Both the position numbers and the translations under genes were made by a program. The notes under the pieces are model-generated. The model saw nothing but the letters and a program-made list of their open reading frames with translations. It ran no database searches and was not told the DNA's origin. Source: Patiria pectinifera (Eukaryota > Echinodermata > Asteroidea > Valvatida > Asterinidae). Taken from it: DNA of 64,000 nucleotides. The stretch lies in the NCBI GenBank assembly GCA_029964075.1, contig CM057147.1:15149513-15213512 (forward strand). The letters are read 5' to 3'. Of this stretch, positions 56,842 through 64,000 are shown piece after piece. Position 1 is the first letter of the stretch. Every line of letters starts with the position of its first letter.

Positions 56842-57879
56842 TAATGGGTTATCAGAATTTTTCAGAACTTCAAAGAAATTAAAAGAAATGCTTAAATGTC
56901 AACTTGGGATTTTCCGAGATTTGTTCAAGTGCGCCACGTTAGGGAACACTCGGCCAATTTTGTGCCCAATTTCTGGACGCCACTGTTCTGGAATATCGGA
57001 CTAAATTTCATGACACTGAAAATGTTCACAAAGGTTCAACAGCAAGCATTATTAAAAAGGTAAAACTACCAGCATTTCACTGAATGAATTGGAAGTTTGT
57101 CAACAAAGAAGTTTGGCAACACTGCACGAGGAAAGTCGGGGGAAACGTCGAAGTGCACCACGTTAGGAAACCCGCCATAAATGAGCCTAACACTTACTGC
57201 AGCAACTACTTCATGATGTAGTCATATGTTCGATATCAAGGGTGGCTGGAACTTGTTTTCCCGTGTCTCCTATTTTTTTTTTTTGGTAAAAAGGAAGAGG
57301 GTAATCGGGACCAATGACTGACTATTACACTCACCAGTAACATGGATTGATGGATGGTTTGAGGGAAATCGGAATCATCCTGGGCTTCAAAAGTAACATT
57401 AGTTGATCCTGCCTAAATTTAGCCCCGCGAATGTATCTGGGGAGATGTTCTGCTTGATACAGAACAGCTGCTTGGAAAGGTCAAATCTGCCGGTTGAAAA
57501 GGTCGCCGACGTCAGCTTGAAATGTGCCGTTTCACTCAGGTTTTTTGTTAAAGTGCCTTTCCAGCTTTTAGCAGGTTGTTTGCTGTGGTTCATTTCTACC
57601 TTTGGAAAATGCACATGTTCACACATGTACAGTGTTTGACTTGAGATACCATGTAGGCCTACAGGGTATTTTCCCCCCTTTGTCAGCGCGGTGTCTGAAT
57701 GACGCGGCTACGGCTATGGAAGTAACACATGCGCCTATAGAAATGACTGAATCCACTTCCCACATACTCAGTGGTAATACCTGAAGCCATAGTCGTAGCC
57801 AAGTATTTTGGAACCTTCCTGACTCCTCTTAACTCCAACAGAGTGCAAAAAGCAGTGGCACTTTCAACCAGGTTGTACA
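56842..57879. other. Intron 1 stretch, no gene seen
   Basis: Frames at 57399-57784 overlap on both strands without recognisable motifs. No matched repeat. Confidence 0.35.
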
Positions 57880-58268
57880 TTAACCCTAATCCCTTGAGCA
57901 CTTTTAGTTGCTCGAAAGTATCCTGAATCCGGCAAAATCCACCAATTTTGTCATGCACAAAAATGTTGGTGTCCTGAGTCCATTAGAATCCACCAGTGTA
58001 GTACGGTACATACGTCGTACACACCAAACATATGGCCAAGGAGTTAAACTGTTGAGATCCTGAATCCATCAAAGTGCCCCAACTGCTCAATATGGAGGTA
58101 TCCTGAATCCATCAAAATCCTGCAGTACCGCTAGGCTTACTGTCCTGAATCCATCAAATTCAAAATCCCCCAACTTTTTTTATACGGAGGTATCCTGAAT
58201 CTGCCGAGATCCTCCAAAACAGGGGGTGTGGATTTTGATGGATTCAGGTACCGGTACGTTAGGGTTAA
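57880..58268. mobile_element. Telomere-like-end TTAA element (copy G)
   Basis: Starts TTAACCCTAATCCC and ends ACGTTAGGGTTAA. Words TCCTGAATCCATCAAAATCC occur about six times, the last inverted. Confidence 0.8.
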
Positions 58269-59242
58269 AATTTGGACATGCCCCATGTAAAGTAACGGTG
58301 TCTGCACATTACATTGCTGAACCCATCAAATCCCTACAAAACCAATCATTTTAAATTTGTGAGGATTTGGGAAGCCTAGGCTTACAGCAAATGGCATAAT
58401 ACAGGTACATGTATGGTACATGTATCTTTCAAAATTTAATATCAAAGCAAATATTTGTGCTAATCGAAAATCATCTGAAAACTATAGTCACAGCAAAACA
58501 CAATAATGACATAATGACTTGTAATCTATTTTTTTTTGCCAAGCAAATATTAATTTTCTTGAGAAAAAGTCAATTTTTGGTCCAAAGTTTTTGAGATGGT
58601 TTCCCTTTTATCTAATTCAGTCAGAATTTATTTAAATTCCTAAAAGCCGTGGTTTGCTCCATATGACTTCAAACTGTTTTTAATACTGCCTGCCTGCTTG
58701 TCGAAGCAAAAATAAATGATAATCTCTTTAAAATACACGTACATGTACCGTAAGTGTAGAAATCTCTAGCTTTGGTAATTTCATACGTAAACCCAGTGGC
58801 AATGCACATGCAGTGTGAATTAGCAGAAACATCAGGTGTCGTACACGGTGTAAACACGTCCGCCTTTCCGCATAGTGGACTCAAGTAAAAAGGCAGGACA
58901 TGCTTTGCAATAAAAAATTCATAAGCAGAGTATAGACATACATGCTGCACAAATTGATGAATAATGAATTTGAAAAATTGGAAGTGTGGACGCGACAGTT
59001 GGGAAAAGCGCTGAGCAGATGCCTGCATCTAGAAAGGCTTTGTTGGTGCATCTAAAAGGCAATGCCTGCAGGGCGTAAACCCCACTGGCGAAACTCGTCA
59101 CTTGATTGTTGAGGCAATCAAATGGTTGCTCAGGCAATTTTAAATTGCCATTAATAAAGGCAGATCATAGACAGGTTGGTAACCAGTCAGCGCTTTCCAA
59201 GGCTTGCCTCTTGGACAAGGGTGACTTGAAACTTTGACATCT
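58269..59242. other. Intron 1 stretch, no gene seen
   Basis: AT-rich with ACATGTA words. Minus-strand frames of up to 119 codons (58669-59028) have no recognisable motif. Confidence 0.35.
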
Positions 59243-59483
59243 GGGCCCAATTTCACGGCGCTGCTAAGCACAAAAATTTGCTTAGCACAAAAAAGTCTGG
59301 CTTATAAAAGCAGGTTACCAGCCAAAACTCCATGTGATGTATATTGCTCGTGATTAGTATTCAGCTGTTGTTTGCTTAGCATGAAAATCACATGGAGTTT
59401 TGGCTGATAACCTGCTTTTATAAGCCAGACTTTTTTTGTGCTAAGCAAATTTTTGTGCTTAGCAGCGCCGTGAAATTGGGCCC
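59243..59483. mobile_element. Near-perfect foldback MITE, GGGCCCAATTTCACGG ends
   Basis: Arms of about 96 bp (59243-59338 and 59387-59483) are complementary apart from one substitution and a one-base indel. The spacer is 48 nt. Such a transcript would fold into a long double-stranded RNA hairpin. Confidence 0.92.
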
Positions 59484-59627
59484 TGGTCAGTTGCTTTATA
59501 GTCCATAGAGCTCTATGCTTAGTCTGAGCTGGACAGCTTCATTGGGTCAGTCGGTCAGTAACTTAGCCAGTGTGAGGACAGTGGGATGGCCTTTCGGTTC
59601 CAGCAAATAAACCAAAAACATAATTTG

Positions 59628-59822
59628 ATGGGAGTGGCATTTGGACCTGCGACCTCTGGATTGTCGTTCTGGTGCTTCACCAACTGAGCTATCCAGCCAA
59701 CTGAGCTATAGATCCAGCCCTGTGTTGGCGGTTCCCTAATAGCTCAGTTGGTAGAGCACCCGGAACGGCAATCTGCAGGTCGCAGGTTCAAACCCCACTC
59801 CAGTTAATTTCTTTGTTCAACT
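59628..59822. mobile_element. Twin tRNA-like inverted element (copy 2)
   Basis: Minus-strand tRNA-Ala-like half (ACCTGCGACCTCTGG, CCAACTGAGCTAT) followed by a plus-strand half (TAGCTCAGTTGGTAGAGC, AACGGCAATC, GTCGCAGGTTCAAACC). Same layout as 12013-12241. A half-copy remnant lies at 60340-60375. Confidence 0.72.
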
Positions 59823-62800
59823 TTGAAAAAATAACATTATAATGCACCTAGTCAGTTTTTGTTTGTGGCTTATTTGAAAATCCTAAATATAATTGATAGG
59901 TTTTAAAGTTTTGAATGGAAGTTGTATTATTTGGCTGTATTTTTATTTTTAATTTTTTTTTACTGGAGAGTTGTTACAATTTTTTAAAATGATATTTAAA
60001 AACAAAATCGGTACATGCCCATGAAAATCAGACATTGATGGTTGTATGGCTTACCGGTACATGAAACAGGCTTGCAACTTTTCCTGGGATCCGCTGATTA
60101 CTTCATTTTTTGTTTCTCATGAATGCAATTACAAATTGAACAACACTGTACAAAGTCTTGTGTGGTTTGCAATCTCCATTTTTTTCCTAAATTTCCAGTT
60201 GCACGCCTGATGAGACAGAGAATGTTCAGAATATTTATGACTTTCCACAAAAATTTGCAAGGCTCCAAACAGACTACAATGTACATTGTAGACCTGCGCA
60301 GTACAGTAATTTTTAAAGTTGAACGAAGAAATCGAAACGAGGTTTGAACCTGCAACCTCCGTTCCGGTGATTTTTTTACGGAAATGCTTTTTCCTTACAT
60401 GTGTTAAGCGTAACATGTATAATAGGAACAGCAGTATTTCTGTGTGCATTCTATTTCTTTCTATGCATCCATTGTACACTGAAATAATTGATGACTAGAG
60501 CAAGGATGGTTTTTCGCATTCCTAAAGACAATATTGCAATTCCCAAAACATTCTCAAAAAACATCACTCTCTCTCTCTCTCTCTTGTCACTCGTTCACCA
60601 GCTCTTATTCCATTGGACATTTTGAAGAGCTGAGCTCGCATGTCATCGACCTGCTAAAAAAAAATTGTAATGTCTTAAAAAAAAAAAAGAAAACCGGAGA
60701 AGATATGTGATTCACTCCTCATGGCTCGGGGCATGTAAGTGGCAGTTGAGAACTTGCATACTCAAAAAAAAAAAAAAAAATGATCCGAAAAAAGAAAAAA
60801 AAAAGGACAAGACTAGTTCAGGCTGGAAACGCAACTGTCCTTCCACCTGTGGGATTGTGTAAAAGGATGCGCCTCTTTCGACCGTTAGTGTACGCACACG
60901 ATGATCTTTATATGACCAGCCCGTTGTGCATATAACCCGATACTTGTGATGCGCACATCAGCTACTGACGCATGAGCTCCCCTTTTTCCCATTAAAGACG
61001 GAAACCTGAGTATTTTTTGTGATCAATTCTTTTAAATAATCTTGTGGCTGGACTGATCTCTATTACCAAAATATGCAGACAAGAAAAGTACGTACACGTA
61101 TACATTTTCTAGTAAAGTAAAGAGCATTTTTTTGACAAGATAAATGGGAGTGGAGAATTCTCATAAATTTTGTCCAGTGAGCATGGTGAGTGGTTTTCTT
61201 TTCCCTGTGATGAGTAAAGCATGAACACACATGTAACACCTGCTATTCTTGTCAATTTTTTTTTTCCTAGACAATTTGGAAGATTGGGGATCAGGTGGTT
61301 GTAACGCTGCCTTCCTAATTCCTATGATTGTTGTTTGCAATGCATCAATCACGGGGAGCCACGGGCTGTTGTGTAAATCTTTCAAATGTTTGCACTTGAA
61401 GAAATGAAGAAAAAAAAATGTTACAGAGCTTGGTACATGTAGCTTAGACGATCAAACACTGGGTTTACAAGCAGAATAGAAGTCTGGGGTTCAGAACTTA
61501 CTCTGGTTCAAAATATTTTCTGGAATCAATTTCAGAAATCTATTTTGTGTTGAAATAAAATGGCATTGTTCAAAAGTAGTTTTGAGATTTTTATCGGCCA
61601 ATTTTGCATTTTTACATGTAGATATTCATGTTTTTCTCCAGTGTCTGTACCCTGTGTTCATCCTAAAATGTAAATCAGGATTTATACACATATGAAGGCC
61701 TAAAGACAGACATTTGTCACAAAATGTCTGTCCCTGTTCGTACGTAACCCAAATCACATCATAACTTTGAAGCCAGTGCCAAAACTGTCATATTTTTGCT
61801 TGATAGCAATGTAAATGGGTTGATAATGTCAACTGAAGACTTTGAGAAGTGCCTATTAGAAATTGAATTTATCCTAAGCACCCCTTTTATTGCGGTTTGT
61901 CTGTCCATGTTACGTACGTTACACTGAAAAAGATACCTGTCTGTTTTCTCATGTAAAAAAGATAACTCTTTTCTTTTCTTAGTCTTCTCATTTTCAACTT
62001 AACAAGGTATCTACAGGATTTTTTTTTGGCTTGAATATTCAAACCGGCAAAAAACTACTCGATATGCGGTTGATGATTGAATATTCAACTATTCGGTATA
62101 TTTGCAACAGGGATAATTAGGCTGGCTTGTGGCACATGTAAAATTTGATCGTTGCATTGTGAATATTCGAATATTCGATCAACTCCAAGTTTGAATAATC
62201 GCATACTATATTATTTGAACATGCACAGCACTAGTAATAGTGACTGATCCAATCTAGTGTGATCAAATTAATTTCGCTACATCAAAATCACACCTGAGCC
62301 CTGTCTCAACAAACTACCCGCTCTGCTTGTTTCCTGTTACTAATCCAACGCATGTGTATGAATAACCCAAAAAAGGTAATCCAATATTCTAATGCTTTTT
62401 TATTTCCCTGCCCACTTTAGGATGCACATTTATATACGCAGTTCCGCTCGTAATTTTTTTACTTTCCCCTCCGCTGAAGTCATTCATCCCCGAGGAGCGA
62501 TTCGCATTCAAGATTTAAAACCGTGATCATTGTGGAGTGTCACTTCGGAAGAACAACCGCGCAAGCTTCAGCCGGACTGTAGCTTTAGGGGCATGGGATG
62601 GCAGTGATTGATACGGGGACAAATGTTGGAAGCTTGTTAAAAAACAGAACGTGTGGTAGAGCTTCAGGACGATGATGTGGTTTGTAAGGAGGAAACTGAG
62701 CAGCCAATTGCTTCATTGCTACAGTTGCCGGTGGGGAGATGTATGCACAGAGATAGCTGGCCAGGCAGGAATTATAGTTGTTTGTTGTGGAGGGGCAGAG

Positions 62801-62944
62801 AGAAAGTGACGTACGAGTGTCACTCAGAATTGGCGGAGTTTGTGCATCGTTACGTACAAATTATGCCAAACTCAAAATGGAAATGCTGTAATTGAAATGA
62901 AATGTTAACGCAACATTCTTCAACTGTGTTCTTATTTAGAACTG
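59823..62944. other. Intron 1 stretch, simple repeats only
   Basis: Contains a CT microsatellite (60567-60584) and A tracts near 60676 and 60764. The frame 62653-62895 (80 codons) was considered as an AUTS2 exon and rejected. No matched mobile element apart from the tRNA-like remnant at 60340. Confidence 0.4.
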
Positions 62945-63465
62945 TGTTCTAACATTTGCTTTTGCTGCAACTTTCAGAAATAACTGGATTTGGAGGCTTA
63001 GAATGTTATAGCAAATATTGTTAAACCGGCTTGTTTCACATTTTGGGCTTGTAAATGCTGGAAAAACCAAGAAAACCAATTATGTTCTTGTAGTCTGGTT
63101 CCCTGACCCCACTTAAGATGAAACGTAGCAGTATATGTATACATGTACTTTGGGGAATTGTAAGGTCAGAGAATCAGTCTGGCAGGTTTGTACCTCTTTA
63201 CAGGTGTAATCAATTGCAAAGAAAATGTGGGATAACAAAATGTGAAAAATTAGGAACACTTTTGGAAAATAATCCAGTTTTCTCCAATGCTGGTCGACCA
63301 ACCAGCGTTGGAAAAATACAAGTTTTCTTGAAATTGTCAGCACTCCAGGAGCCACGATTTTACAGGATGCTTTAGACTGTCATTCCCTAACAATCCAGTA
63401 AGGTATTTCTTGATATTTGATCATTTCGTTTTGTGATGTTTGCAAATGTTGTGTCTTCCCTTTAA
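62945..63465 (+). mobile_element. TTAA element with internal hairpins (copy 5)
   Basis: Aligns with 53224-53738 throughout, including CTTGTAGTCTGGTTCCCTGA. Central palindrome arms CCAATGCTGGT (63284-63294) and ACCAGCGTTGG (63301-63311) pair with one T-G. The left end is mutated. Confidence 0.78.
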
Positions 63466-63791
63466 CCAATCTAGGCAAAGATACATTCTGTGCAAAGTTG
63501 CCAAAATTAATCAAAATGACTGCTTTTAACAGTTCAGAACTCCCAGCCTACATAAAGCAGGATTGACTGGCTGTGACTGTTTACATGCAACTTGATAAAT
63601 CTATGGTTTGACTGTAGGTGATTGATAAGGCAGCTGTGTCTGCTTTTTGTCTGTTGACTGAATTTGACTAGTCACAGTGCTTGCTTGAAATATGATCTGA
63701 CTGTTGGTGACTAGCCTGTGTAAAAGGCATGGCAGGGAAGAGGATTTTTTTTTTAAACTGTCTGTGACTGTTTAGACAGCAGGAGGGTTAA
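63462..63791 (+). mobile_element. TGACTG-word TTAA element (copy 2), abutting the previous element
   Basis: Shares one TTAA (63462-63465) with the end of the preceding element and ends GGAGGGTTAA at 63791. The interior matches 4968-5307 (AGCAGGATTGACTG, GTGACTAGCCTGTG). Confidence 0.75.
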
Positions 63792-64000
63792 AGGATATTT
63801 CTGGTTTGTGTTTGATCATGGAGGTAGGATGGTTTGATGTGCACACGTTTGTTCACCCATGTACCGTACTTGTACATTTGTTGCTGCACACATGTATTGC
63901 CAAGATCGGCACGCCCACATCAATGCATATTTTTGCTGTGCACATGAAAAGTTAACCGTTTTATGTTGGGCTTGACTTTTCTTTGGGAAGTGAAAATAAC

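Larger units (their letters stand above)
24478..64000 (+). other. Intron 1 of the AUTS2-like gene (incomplete, at least 39.5 kb)
   Basis: The intron starts at the GTAAGT donor at 24478. No ORF on the + strand to the window end resembles the basic Lys/Arg-rich second exon of the AUTS2 family. Content is AT-rich single-copy-looking DNA broken up by the mobile elements listed separately. The length fits the known habit of AUTS2 genes to have giant early introns that hold enhancers. I infer that no other protein-coding gene lies inside. Confidence 0.7.

Noticed and set aside
62653..62895. Possible exon 2 of the AUTS2-like gene
   Set aside because: The frame has an acidic start but no match to the Lys/Arg-rich second exon of AUTS2 proteins and no convincing acceptor-donor pair.

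Overview
This is eukaryotic nuclear DNA. Coding sequence is split into short exons with GT-AG introns, and the rest is AT-rich and full of small transposon remnants. Two genes are recognisable, both on the + strand. The first 14.6 kb carries the last 16 coding exons of a MYBBP1A (Myb-binding protein 1A / Pol5-like) gene, whose 5' part lies outside the window. After a 9.6 kb intergenic stretch, an AUTS2/fibrosin-family gene starts at 24190. Only its first coding exon (96 codons) is in the window; everything from 24478 to the right edge looks like its first intron, at least 39.5 kb long. AUTS2 genes are known for very long early introns. I infer a marine invertebrate deuterostome, probably an echinoderm, from the vertebrate-like AUTS2 exon 1 and the style of the repeats (ACATGTA words, CR1/L2-like LINE ends, tRNA-derived SINEs). 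The species cannot be fixed from sequence alone.

Layout: 1-14557 MYBBP1A, with introns holding two LINE 3' fragments, several SINEs, nested MITEs and a CCAAT-word minisatellite that runs to within a few bases of the exon 15 acceptor. 14558-24189 is intergenic, with a mariner-like element split by a hAT-like element (8-bp target duplication), SINEs, a hairpin-bearing TTAA element and a degenerate tandem repeat. 23880-24477 holds the AUTS2 5' region and exon 1. 24478-64000 is intron, with dozens of non-autonomous elements, a 56-bp satellite-like array (49919-50960) and several long palindromes. I see no convincing gene inside the intron.

The most unusual content is the mobilome. Many elements end in TTAA and fall into several unrelated-looking families. 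One group has telomere-like ends (TTAACCCTAACC) and interiors built from iterated short words containing AATCC/GGATT. Another carries a central palindrome whose two arms differ between copies yet remain complementary. Several insertions can be proved by comparison with empty sites elsewhere in the same window. The two genes have no evident functional link: MYBBP1A acts in the nucleolus and transcription, AUTS2 with Polycomb complexes and neural development. Element boundaries and superfamily names below come from reading by eye and are approximate unless a target-site duplication is stated.
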